Assembly (NCBI GenBank): GCA_910586315.1
Contig: CAJUIP010000003.1
Coordinates: forward strand, 1 to 64,000
Source: an uncultured Lachnospiraceae bacterium
Lineage (GTDB): Bacteria > Bacillota > Clostridia > Lachnospirales > Lachnospiraceae
Length of the DNA stretch: 64,000 bases
Direction: 5' to 3'
The position numbers and the translations under genes were made by a program. Below are positions 1-7,219 of this stretch, piece by piece (the first letter of the stretch is position 1; every line of letters begins with the position of its first letter). The notes under the pieces were generated by a model. The model did no database searches and was not told where the DNA came from. It worked only from the letters and a program-made list of their open reading frames with translations.

Positions 1-594
1 AAACCGGTCTGTCCCCTTAAGAAAAGGCAGATGTCCTTCTGCTTTGATAAGACCGTCTGGAGTGAGAAGAAGGGAATCCGCATGCTCCGGTTTGGAAAAT
101 ACAATACGGTAATCAGAAAACTGTTCCCCTTCATGCATTGGACAGCGGAATGCTGTATGTGCGCCGATGCAGAAAGGCATGGGGACTTCTCCCGTATTTT
201 CAACATAGAAGGAAGTGGAAAAACCTTGTTCCAGAATTCGGTGGCAGACACGGAGGGAAAAATGGAACGGGTAGCAGGCGAGAGTCTCTGCGTTTTCCCT
301 AAGCTCCAATACTACAAAATCCGTTCCCTTGTCTGCAACGGTAAAATCCATATTCCGTGCAAAACCATGGCGGTTCATGTGATAAGCAGTACCGTTAATT
401 TCTACGGTCTGATTTTTCAGGCTGCCTACTATGGGAAAAAGGATTGGATTTCTTCCTATCCAGAATTTGGGGTCTCCATTCCAGATATATTCCGTGGCCT
501 TTGCATTGCCTGTCCCAGATAAAAAAGAAATAAGCTCTCCCCCATGTGTATCAACCGTTCCATGGAGATTATCACAAAAAATTTCAAGTTTCAT
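1..594 (-). CDS. Aldose 1-epimerase-like protein, 3' end cut by window edge
   Basis: The minus strand reads without a stop from an ATG at 594 to the window edge (198 codons), starting MKLEIFCDNLHG and preceded by AGGAGGTAC at 602-610 (reading leftwards). Visible features are an early WNGDPKFW...PILFPIVG block and NRHGFARN (histidine near residue 80), both typical of the galactose-mutarotase/aldose-1-epimerase beta-sandwich family (YeaD/LacX type), which interconverts alpha and beta anomers of sugars or sugar phosphates in the cytoplasm. About 100 C-terminal residues, including the usual catalytic glutamate region, lie outside the window, so activity cannot be judged. It is divergent from nagBA, so a role in hexose or hexosamine handling is plausible but inferred. 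Confidence 0.75.
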   Translation of the reverse strand, partial: MKLEIFCDNLHGTVDTHGGELISFLSGTGNAKATEYIWNGDPKFWIGRNPILFPIVGSLKNQTVEINGTAYHMNRHGFARNMDFTVADKGTDFVVLELRENAETLACYPFHFSLRVCHRILEQGFSTSFYVENTGEVPMPFCIGAHTAFRCPMHEGEQFSDYRIVFSKPEHADSLLLTPDGLIKAEGHLPFLKGTDRF

Positions 595-642
595 AAGATT
601 GTACCTCCTGATTATTATAAGAAGAGTATAACAAGATTCCTG

Positions 643-671
643 ATGACATGCAAAGTGAAATATGGTATAAT
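643..671 (+). promoter_or_regulatory. nagBA promoter
   Basis: ATGACA at 643-648, a 17-nt spacer and a perfect TATAAT at 666-671. The -10 box lies inside the left half of the upstream operator palindrome (664-689), so a protein on the palindrome would block RNA polymerase directly. The predicted 5' leader is about 230 nt. Confidence 0.7.
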
Positions 672-689
672 GTTGGCAAACATTATACC
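664..689. promoter_or_regulatory. Operator palindrome 1 upstream of nagB
   Basis: A 26-bp near-perfect palindrome with arms GGTATAATGT / ACATTATACC around TTGGCA. It embraces the -10 box of the nagBA promoter. The same design recurs at 769-794 and, with slightly different arms, at 31940-31965 and 32052-32077. Probably the binding site of a dimeric sugar-responsive repressor; the repressor gene is not evident in the window. Confidence 0.7.
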
Positions 690-768
690 TGTGCATCTGG
701 TTTCTGCGTGCACCGCAGAAAGCCAGGCACTGGAATCCGCCGGAGGCACCATGTCCGCTTGTGGACAT

Positions 769-794
769 GGTATAATGTTGACAAACATTATACC
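769..794. promoter_or_regulatory. Operator palindrome 2 in the nagB leader
   Basis: Second 26-bp palindrome, arms GGTATAATGT / ACATTATACC, centred exactly 105 bp (about ten helical turns) downstream of the first. No -35 box stands at the right distance, so it looks like an auxiliary operator suited to looping or a roadblock, not a second promoter. Confidence 0.65.
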
Positions 795-907
795 CGTGCA
801 TCTGGTTTCTGCATTTACCGCAGAAAGCAATGGGCAGTGCCCGGCCTGCCCTGCAATCCAGGAGAATATGAAAAAAGAATAAATAGTTTCAAGAAAGGGG
901 AAAAACT

Positions 908-1660
908 ATGAGAATATATCGCGAAAAGGATTATGATGCCATGAGCCGCCGTGCGGCCAACCTGATTTCCGCGGAGGTGATCCGCCGCCCGGATTGTGTC
1001 CTGGGACTGGCTACCGGCTCCACTCCCATCGGGACCTATAAACAGCTTACCGCATGGAACCAGAAAGGAGATCTCAGCTTCAGGGAAGTCCGGACGGTCA
1101 ATCTGGATGAGTATAAGGGACTTGCCGGAACCCATGACCAGAGCTACCGCTATTTTATGCAGACTAATTTATTTGACCATATCGACATTATTCAGGAAAA
1201 TACAAATGTACCGGACGGACTGGCTGCGGATCCGGAGGCGGAATGCGCCCGCTATGACAAGCTGGTGGAATCCCTTGGTTATGCGGATTTACAGCTGCTG
1301 GGCCTGGGCCGCAACGGCCATATCGGCTTCAATGAGCCCTGTGACCGCTTCGTAAAAGAGACACATGTTGTTGATTTAACAGAAAGCACGATCGAGGCAA
1401 ATGCACGTTTCTTTGCCAGTGCAGATGATGTGCCGAAACAGGCCCTGACCATGGGCATCGGCTGCATTATGGCGGCACGCCGTGTTCTTTTGATTGCCAG
1501 CGGCGCAGATAAGGCAGACGCGCTTTATAACGCCGTGTGCGGCCCGATTACGCCGCAGTGTCCGGCCTCTATTCTCCAGCTCCACAGCGACGTAGTGATT
1601 GTGGGCGATGAGGCAGCGCTTTCTAAACTGGCAGACGCGGGGGTAGAAATATGCGGATAA
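908..1660 (+). CDS. nagB: Glucosamine-6-phosphate deaminase
   Basis: Converts glucosamine-6-phosphate to fructose-6-phosphate and ammonia in the cytoplasm, the last amino-sugar-specific step before glycolysis. The 250-aa protein has the family phosphate loop LATGSTPIGTY (residues 34-44), NLDEY with catalytic Asp67, the active-site stretch GLGRNGHIGFNEP (around 132-144, with the Asp/His/Glu relay region) and the C-terminal GADKADAL...SILQLH block. Length is normal for bacterial NagB. The start at 908 has AAGAAAGGGG at 890-899. It overlaps nagA by 10 nt, indicating coupling. Expression is probably governed by the paired palindromes upstream. Identification is secure. Confidence 0.96.
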   Translation: MRIYREKDYDAMSRRAANLISAEVIRRPDCVLGLATGSTPIGTYKQLTAWNQKGDLSFREVRTVNLDEYKGLAGTHDQSYRYFMQTNLFDHIDIIQENTNVPDGLAADPEAECARYDKLVESLGYADLQLLGLGRNGHIGFNEPCDRFVKETHVVDLTESTIEANARFFASADDVPKQALTMGIGCIMAARRVLLIASGADKADALYNAVCGPITPQCPASILQLHSDVVIVGDEAALSKLADAGVEICG

Positions 1661-2781
1661 CCGGCGGGCTTGTATTTGACTTGGAAAAGGGCTTTTTAGA
1701 AAAAGATTTGTGTACGGACGGGGCTGTGATTTCTTCAGAAAGCACAGGCGAAACCGTTATAGACGCATCCGGATGTTATGTAATTCCGGGCCTTGTGGAT
1801 GTCCATTTCCATGGATGTGTGGGCGAGGATTTCAGCGATGCAACTCCGGAGGGCCTTCAGGCTATGGCGGATTATGAATTGTCCGAGGGAGTGGCTTATA
1901 TCTGCCCGGCTGGAATGACGCTGCCGGAGGAGCAGCTTTCTCCCATCTGTAAAAATGCCGCCGCCCATAAAGAAAAGCAGGCAGACGGCGCAGAACTGGT
2001 GGGACTTCATCTGGAGGGACCCTTTTTGTCCAGCGCCAAGAAAGGCGCACAGAACAGTGATTTTCTCCATGACCCGGATATTCCCATGTTAAGACGGCTT
2101 CAGTCAGACGCCAAGGGCCTTGTGAAGCTTGTAACCGTTGCTCCGGAGCAGCCGGGCGCGATGGAGTTTATCCGTACAGCCACGGCAGAAGGAATCCATG
2201 TTTCCGTTGGGCATACCATCGCAGACTACGATACAGCCTCTGCCGCATTTGCGGCAGGAGCAGACCATGCCACTCACCTTTACAATGGTATGCCGCCTCT
2301 TCATCACAGGGAACCGGGAGTCATCGGCGCTGCCCGCGACGATGAAAAGGTAATGCCGGAAATCATCTGTGACGGCATCCATGTTCACGGAAGCGTAATC
2401 CGCGCCACCTTTGCCATGTTCGGTGCGGAGCGTATGATTTTGATTTCCGATTCTCTGCGTGCAACCGGAATGCCGGACGGCGAATATCCTTTCGGCGGCC
2501 AGATGATTGAGGTACACGGAAACCGTGCAACATTGCTTGGCCACCCGGAGACTTTGGCAGGTTCCGTCACCAGCCTGATGGGATGTATGCGTCAGGCCGT
2601 AAAATTCGGAATTCCGCTGGCGGACGCTGTACGGGCCGCATCCTACAATCCGGCGAAGTCCATCGGAATGGAGAATCGGTTCGGAAGCCTGGAAAAGGGA
2701 AAAGATGCCACATGCGTATTGCTGGATAAAGAAACTCTGGCAATACAGAAAATCATATTCCGGGGAAATGTTGTAAAATAG
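1651..2781 (+). CDS. nagA: N-acetylglucosamine-6-phosphate deacetylase
   Basis: Hydrolyses GlcNAc-6-phosphate to glucosamine-6-phosphate and acetate, feeding NagB. The 376-aa protein is a TIM-barrel amidohydrolase: metal-site HxH in VDVHFHG (near residue 51), the metal-ligand glutamate in LHLEGPFLS, metal-binding histidines in VSVGHTIADY and ATHLYNGM, and the catalytic aspartate in LISDSLRATG. It begins inside nagB (10-nt overlap), so the two form a translationally coupled pair. The C-terminal NPAKSIGM...GSLEKGKDA stretch is also typical. All key residues appear intact. Confidence 0.95.
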   Translation: MRITGGLVFDLEKGFLEKDLCTDGAVISSESTGETVIDASGCYVIPGLVDVHFHGCVGEDFSDATPEGLQAMADYELSEGVAYICPAGMTLPEEQLSPICKNAAAHKEKQADGAELVGLHLEGPFLSSAKKGAQNSDFLHDPDIPMLRRLQSDAKGLVKLVTVAPEQPGAMEFIRTATAEGIHVSVGHTIADYDTASAAFAAGADHATHLYNGMPPLHHREPGVIGAARDDEKVMPEIICDGIHVHGSVIRATFAMFGAERMILISDSLRATGMPDGEYPFGGQMIEVHGNRATLLGHPETLAGSVTSLMGCMRQAVKFGIPLADAVRAASYNPAKSIGMENRFGSLEKGKDATCVLLDKETLAIQKIIFRGNVVK

Positions 2782-2825
2782 GTAGCAGTTCAGGTTATGA
2801 GGTCCGGAAAGGAGGGGATGGGTCA

Positions 2826-3179
2826 ATGAATCATGGCATAACCAGCCAGGAAGATTTATTTGAATGCTTTGCGGCTGACCAGGCGGAAGAAACAGACGAC
2901 TCCTTTCTGGAACTTTTGTGTGAGGATGGCTTTCTGGACATATCTGACCTTTGCGAGGAGGATTTTCCGGGGCATCGCCTGATTCTTCTGAGACGGGCTG
3001 TTCGCCGCGGTTTTCAGGAGACGGGCCATCCGCCGGAAAGACTTTCTGATGACGCAAGGCGTATTGTGAAGCGAAGCGCTACTCAGCGGCGTTGGAATGA
3101 TGTGGTGAGCCAGGTTTCGTTTCTCCGCGCTCCTCCGTATTTTGCACGATGTGGAAATTTTGTTGCCGTGTCGGCATGA
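2826..3179 (+). CDS. Small acidic hypothetical protein
   Basis: A 117-aa ORF with a strong Shine-Dalgarno (AAAGGAGGGG at 2808-2817, 8 nt before ATG), 44 nt after nagA. The N-terminal half is strongly acidic (Asp/Glu-rich around residues 10-45), then an Arg-rich helical stretch LILLRRAVRRGF. No family recognised. The last 25 residues look less constrained. It may be a genuine small protein of the nag operon or a decayed gene; the good ribosome binding site is the main support. Confidence 0.5.
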   Translation: MNHGITSQEDLFECFAADQAEETDDSFLELLCEDGFLDISDLCEEDFPGHRLILLRRAVRRGFQETGHPPERLSDDARRIVKRSATQRRWNDVVSQVSFLRAPPYFARCGNFVAVSA

Positions 3180-3306
3180 GGTTTCCGGAGATTTTAACAT
3201 GTCAATGCGAAGTATGAAAAGGAGACGGCTGTTTCACATACAGTTTTCAGCGGATTTTGACCGTAAACTGTGAGGGGATTAAACAGCTGCAAAAGGAGGA
3301 TAAATT

Positions 3307-4494
3307 ATGTCAAGCTTATCTTTGAAAGGGATTAAAAAGGTTTATCCATACAGCGAATCCAAGAAGAAAAAGAAAAAGGGCGAAGAAGAGAAGAAAAACA
3401 ATCTTCTTGTTACAGAGGAGGGCGTTCTTGCCGTTCAGGATTTTAACCTGGAGATTGCAGATAAGGAATTTATTGTTTTGGTTGGACCGTCCGGCTGTGG
3501 TAAATCCACTACCCTGAGAATGGTTGCCGGTCTGGAAGAAATAAGCGGTGGAGAACTTTATATCGACGGCAAGCTGGTGAACGATGTGGCCCCGAAGGAT
3601 CGCGACATCGCCATGGTGTTCCAGAGCTACGCTTTGTATCCGCATATGACGGTGTATGATAATATGGCATATCCATTAAGGCTTCGGAAGATGCCGGAGT
3701 CGGAAGTGGACCGCTTGGTACAGGAAGCCGCAAGGACCCTTGATATTACCCAGTATCTAGACAGAAAGCCGAAAGCTCTTTCCGGCGGCCAGCGCCAGCG
3801 TGTGGCGATCGGACGTGCTATCGTGCGTGAACCGAAGGTTCTTTTGATGGATGAACCGCTGTCGAACCTGGATGCAAAGCTTCGTAACCAGATGCGTGCG
3901 GAGATCATCAAGCTGCGCCAGAAAATCAATACCACGTTCATGTATGTTACCCATGACCAGACCGAGGCCATGACCCTGGGCGACCGCATTGTTATTATGA
4001 AGGATGGTGTAATCCAACAGATTGGAACGCCGCAGGAGGTATTTGATCACCCAGCCAATCTGTTTGTGGCAGGTTTTATCGGAATGCCGCGTATGAATAT
4101 GTTCTCCGCTGATCTTGTAAAAGAAAACGGAAAGTATTCCGTAAAGATCGGCGAGGTTTGTGTGGAGCTGGATGCAGAGAAGCAGGCGAAGCTGGAAGCA
4201 AAGAATGTTGCGCCCCAGTCGATTACTCTGGGCGTGCGTCCGGAGCATGTTTCCCTTGCAAAGAGCGGCGAAGCCGCTTTGCACGGTACCATAGATGTAA
4301 GCGAGATGATGGGAAGCGCGGTACACCTTCATGTGAATACCATGGGTGTGGATGCCATTATAATTGTGCAGACCATGGGACTGGATGCGGAAACCATGGC
4401 AAACTTTGCAACAGGAAAAGAACTGGCGTTTAGCTTTAATGGCAGCGTTGCACATGTATTCAGCAAGGAGACCGGAAAGAATCTGGAATTCTAA
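3307..4494 (+). CDS. Sugar ABC transporter ATP-binding protein, MsmK/UgpC type
   Basis: Cytoplasmic ATPase energising carbohydrate ABC importers. Domains in order: ABC ATPase with Walker A GPSGCGKST (residues 60-68), Q-loop, signature LSGGQRQRVA (from 158), Walker B VLLMDEP, D-loop SNLDAKLR and H-loop histidine in YVTHDQTEAM; then a TOBE/MalK-type regulatory domain from about 250 (FIGMPRMN, LGVRPEHV). 395 aa, normal for MalK/MsmK. Odd feature: a charged insertion of about 25 residues between beta strands 1 and 2 (KKKKKKGEEEKKNN). AAAGGAGG precedes the ATG. No permease is adjacent, but the MalF/MalG-type permeases at 21.8-23.6 kb lack an ATPase, so this is probably a shared MsmK-like subunit. 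Confidence 0.93.
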   Translation: MSSLSLKGIKKVYPYSESKKKKKKGEEEKKNNLLVTEEGVLAVQDFNLEIADKEFIVLVGPSGCGKSTTLRMVAGLEEISGGELYIDGKLVNDVAPKDRDIAMVFQSYALYPHMTVYDNMAYPLRLRKMPESEVDRLVQEAARTLDITQYLDRKPKALSGGQRQRVAIGRAIVREPKVLLMDEPLSNLDAKLRNQMRAEIIKLRQKINTTFMYVTHDQTEAMTLGDRIVIMKDGVIQQIGTPQEVFDHPANLFVAGFIGMPRMNMFSADLVKENGKYSVKIGEVCVELDAEKQAKLEAKNVAPQSITLGVRPEHVSLAKSGEAALHGTIDVSEMMGSAVHLHVNTMGVDAIIIVQTMGLDAETMANFATGKELAFSFNGSVAHVFSKETGKNLEF

Positions 4495-4498
4495 AAAA

Positions 4499-4543
4499 CG
4501 GGGGCTGCTGCAAAATGGAAAATCTGCAACAGCCCCCTGATTT
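4499..4543 (+). terminator. Terminator hairpin after the msmK-like gene
   Basis: GGGGGCTG / CAGCCCCC stem-loop just after the stop codon of the ATPase gene, preceded by an A run and followed by TGATTTGTTATT. It probably ends the nag-msmK-like transcript; the U-tract is short. Confidence 0.6.
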
Positions 4544-4567
4544 GTTATTGGCATTAATCAGGCAGAT

Positions 4568-4681
4568 CTAGTGCACTGACTCAATTACATTTCGCCAAAT
4601 GGCTTGCCTGAATTCTCCGCCTTGCAGACTGAAAATTCATTCTGCGTCATTTGGCTGAAAGTAATCGAGCCAGTACACTAG
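4568..4681. repeat. CTAGTG palindromic interspersed element, copy 1
   Basis: A 114-bp imperfect inverted repeat: ends CTAGTGCACTG and CAGTACACTAG, with arms continuing through about 34 bp to GCCAAATG / CATTTGGC. A second element with the same ends lies at 6124-6289; together they flank the M20 gene. It resembles a MITE/REPIN-like non-autonomous element. No target-site duplication could be fixed by eye. Confidence 0.65.
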
Positions 4682-4740
4682 TTTAAGTATCTTTCGGTTG
4701 CGGCGAGGGTGCTTTTCGAGAGAGCAGGGAAAAAAGCAGA

Positions 4741-6093
4741 TTATAGCAGGGTAACAGTACCGTTTTCATTATAAATAACGGCCTCTTTCTCCATGGTCAG
4801 CCTGTCAATGGCAGCGAGATATTCCTCTTTGGACTTAAAATACGGTTTGTTTTCAGCGATCACCTTCTTTGCAAGCGCGGCATCGTCGGAGAGTAGTTTT
4901 GCAGCCGTAAGAACCAGGCATTCCGCCGGATACAGACAGCCCAGTTTTTTGTCGGCCACATAGTAGTTGTTACCGTGCCCGATTCCGATGGAACCGCTTG
5001 CATGGGGCTGGACCGTGGGCATGATGGAAGAGATATCTCCCATGTCTGTCGTTCCGGTACTCCAGTCTTCATCCGTTACCACGCTGCCGGGACCGGAGAT
5101 GGCTTCCATGGCTTCGGCCATAATGGCAGCCAGGTTCCGGTCGTTATTGAGCGGAATGTGGCCGGGATGGTCATTGATATTCAGCCGGGCTCCCATAGAT
5201 GCGGCGGCTCCGGCCAGTGCACGGTTGATTTTTTTGTTGTATTCATACATTGCTTCATAAGAAGCTCCGCGCGCCTGGGCTTCCAGCTTTACGGTTTCCG
5301 GGATGGCGTTTACGGCAAGTCCGCCTTCTGTGATAATGGGATGGAAACGGATATGCTGGTCGTCTATGAAGGTCTCACGGAGGGCGTTGGCCGCATGGAT
5401 GCCGCAGGTGGCCGCATAGAGAGCGTTGACTCCCTTTTCCGGAGAACCGCCGGCGTGGGCGGAAATTCCCTCGAAGGTAATGTTTTTAATGACACAGCCG
5501 TTGTTCCCCCGGCCTATGGCCAGGGTTTTGCCTTCCGGAAGACTTCCGGAGTGAATAAGGAGCGCCATGTCGACTCCATCCAGATAGCCGCGGTAGATAA
5601 ATTCCACCTTACCGCCAAAGTATTTGATGATTCCCTGCTTTTGAAGCGATTCACGGAAGCCAAGCTCGATCAGCTCTTCCGCAGGAACGGACAGGAAGCG
5701 GATGGAGCCGCAAAGACCGTCCAGGGCCCCTGGTTCCTTTAAAGCAGCGGCAATGCCGAGGAGAATTGCACTTTGTGCATGATGACCGCATGCGTGAACT
5801 GCATGGGTCTGCGGATCAGCGTCCGGATGACTTTCAACGATAAGGGAATCCAGCTCTCCGAAAATTGCAATCTTTGGGCCGGGCTTTCCCGTATCCAGAT
5901 CGGCATAAAATCCGGGAATATTTCCTGCTCTGGTCAGAGAGTAGCCCAGAGCTTCAAACTGAGCTTCCATATACCGGGAGGTCTTCCATTCACGATATCC
6001 GGTCTCAGGATTCTTCCAGATATGGTCCGCGGCTTCATAGATCAGTCCTTCCTTCTTTTCTGTCATTTCTATTAACTGCTTCATCTTTTCCAT
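4741..6093 (-). CDS. M20 family amidohydrolase, AbgB-like
   Basis: Metal-dependent amidohydrolase of 450 aa, closest by eye to p-aminobenzoyl-glutamate hydrolase subunit B (AbgB) and related M20D enzymes that hydrolyse N-acylated amino acids or peptides. Visible signatures: EAADHIWKNPETGYRE at the N-terminus, FGELDSL (catalytic aspartate region), metal-binding HACGHH near residue 100, SVPAEE with the general-base glutamate near residue 136, and the dimerisation-domain motif ISAHAGGSPEKGVNA. CGAGGAG precedes the ATG. It stands alone, between two palindromic elements and convergent with the ATPase gene. Exact substrate unknown. Confidence 0.85.
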   Translation of the reverse strand: MEKMKQLIEMTEKKEGLIYEAADHIWKNPETGYREWKTSRYMEAQFEALGYSLTRAGNIPGFYADLDTGKPGPKIAIFGELDSLIVESHPDADPQTHAVHACGHHAQSAILLGIAAALKEPGALDGLCGSIRFLSVPAEELIELGFRESLQKQGIIKYFGGKVEFIYRGYLDGVDMALLIHSGSLPEGKTLAIGRGNNGCVIKNITFEGISAHAGGSPEKGVNALYAATCGIHAANALRETFIDDQHIRFHPIITEGGLAVNAIPETVKLEAQARGASYEAMYEYNKKINRALAGAAASMGARLNINDHPGHIPLNNDRNLAAIMAEAMEAISGPGSVVTDEDWSTGTTDMGDISSIMPTVQPHASGSIGIGHGNNYYVADKKLGCLYPAECLVLTAAKLLSDDAALAKKVIAENKPYFKSKEEYLAAIDRLTMEKEAVIYNENGTVTLL

Positions 6094-6123
6094 TTATAAA
6101 ATCTCCTCGTATCTGATTATCTT

Positions 6124-6289
6124 CTAGTGTACTGACTACATTATATCTGGCTAAACTCCGCAGGATAGCCGTTCATCTGCAAGGCGGATTTTTGACGGCG
6201 TAGCGGTGGCTACGGCTAGAAAATCCAACGCAGCAGATGGGCGAGTAGACAAGGAGGTTTGGCTGAATATAATGTAGACAGTGCACTAG
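6124..6289. repeat. CTAGTG palindromic interspersed element, copy 2
   Basis: A 166-bp imperfect inverted repeat, ends CTAGTGTACTG and CAGTGCACTAG, arms continuing as ACTACATTATAT / ATATAATGTAG and GGCTAAA / TTTGGCTG. The interior holds a further self-complementary segment around GACGGCGTAGC...GGCTACGG. Same termini as 4568-4681. Confidence 0.65.
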
Positions 6290-6404
6290 AGCGTGCATTT
6301 CGAAATCAGCTTGTGTGAAACTGCGGCATTCGGCTGTAATTACTGTTAATTGCACGCAAATTTCTTTGCAAAAAGTGAGTATGATATTAAATGTGCGCTC
6401 TAAG
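6286..6404. repeat. Second palindromic element abutting copy 2
   Basis: An overlapping inverted repeat of different sequence: CTAGAGCGTGCATTT at the left end pairs imperfectly with AAATGTGCGCTCTAAG at the right. With 6124-6289 it accounts for the gap between the M20 gene and the coiled-coil gene; no gene is seen there. Confidence 0.4.
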
Positions 6405-6433
6405 GGCTGAACGATTAAAATTGTTTCAAATTA

Positions 6434-6910
6434 TTAGTTTGCTTTCGGTAATATATTCTTTTGTTCAAGCACTTCTATAATCGTTTCCTGAGCATCTTTC
6501 AAACGTGAGATATCTTTTCTTATGCTTCTTTCTGCTATTTTTACATCTAATGTTAAGTCGTTTAATTTTTGATAAGTTAACTCGCTTTTGATTTTCAAGA
6601 CTTCCATATCACTTTTAAGAGATTTTAATTCCGCTACATCACTTTTAAGGGATTTTAATTCTTCCACATCGCTTTTTAGTGTCCCCATGTCACTTTTAAG
6701 AGATTTTAATTCCGCTACATCACTTTTAAGAGATTTTAATTCTTCCACATCGCTTTTTAGTGTCCCCATGTCACTTTTAAGAGATTTTAATTCCGCTACA
6801 TCACTTTTAAGAGATTTTAATTCTTCCACATCGCTTTTTAGTGTCCCCACATCATTTTTAAGAGATTTTAATTCTTCTAGTATCAGATTTAAGATGCTAT
6901 TGTCATTCAT
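6434..6910 (-). CDS. Repeat-built coiled-coil protein
   Basis: A 158-aa protein made almost wholly of heptads such as LKSDVEELKSLKSDVAELKS, repeated with a 27-residue period (81 bp in DNA), then about 60 non-repetitive helical residues (KSELTYQKLNDLTLDVKIAERSIRKD...). The ATG at 6910 is chosen because AAAGGGGA lies 7-9 nt upstream; the in-frame ATG at 6916 is too close to it. No signal peptide or membrane segment. Similar short coiled-coil proteins are common and uncharacterised in Clostridia; a structural or tethering role is a guess. Copy number of the repeat may vary between strains. Confidence 0.7.
   Translation of the reverse strand: MNDNSILNLILEELKSLKNDVGTLKSDVEELKSLKSDVAELKSLKSDMGTLKSDVEELKSLKSDVAELKSLKSDMGTLKSDVEELKSLKSDVAELKSLKSDMEVLKIKSELTYQKLNDLTLDVKIAERSIRKDISRLKDAQETIIEVLEQKNILPKAN
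6600..6875. repeat. 81-bp in-frame tandem repeat
   Basis: About three and a half copies of an 81-bp unit; the segment GTCCCCATGTCACTTTTAAG begins at 6681 and 6762, with a diverged copy at 6843. The unit has internal sub-repeats of TCACTTTTAAGAGATTTTAA. It encodes the 27-residue heptad blocks of the minus-strand coiled-coil gene. Confidence 0.9.
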
Positions 6911-7219
6911 TGGCATATCCCCTTTCCATAAAACTATTCTATTCTTTTTGGATTGCCTTGTCAATCTCCACTTCAATTTCGGTAACAGTTCGGCCGCGCG
7001 AAGGCTGGGGCTGTTGCAAAATGAGTTATCTGCATATGTCCATTTAAGATTGCCTGCGGCAATGGGATCAGCTATACTTCCGGTTCCGGTTCGATTTTTC
7101 GGCCCTGGTATCTTGAAATTAGATGAAAAATTTGTGATAATAGGCATAACAATATACAGGTAATAACTGCATGAAATAGCGAAGAACAGAAGGAAATACA
7201 AAAAGAGAGGAGAGAGGCT

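Larger units (their letters stand above)
662..830. repeat. Tandemly duplicated operator-plus-hairpin module
   Basis: Two copies, about 62 bp each (662-725 and 767-830), with only about six mismatches. Each holds the 26-bp palindrome followed after 11 nt by a hairpin: TTTCTGCG/CGCAGAAA at 701-721 and TTTCTGC/GCAGAAA at 806-826. This fills the 313-bp gap between the epimerase-like gene and nagB; no gene is seen there. Confidence 0.75.

Noticed and set aside
778..783. TTGACA inside the second nagB operator as a -35 box
   Set aside because: No -10 box stands 16-18 nt downstream; the match comes from the palindrome core.
2104..3057. 317-codon minus-strand open frame across nagA
   Set aside because: It lies antisense to a secure nagA and shows no family motif or ribosome binding site; a shadow of nagA codon bias.
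4975..5742. 255-codon plus-strand open frame antisense to the M20 gene
   Set aside because: Opposite strand of an intact M20 enzyme with all metal motifs; composition follows the real gene.
6600..6875. Regular repeats resembling a CRISPR array
   Set aside because: The 81-bp units are contiguous, in frame and without unique spacers; no cas genes are present.
6588..7163. Plus-strand open frame with SLLRDFNSATS repeats
   Set aside because: It is the reverse complement of the coiled-coil repeat gene; the minus strand has the better start and regular heptads.
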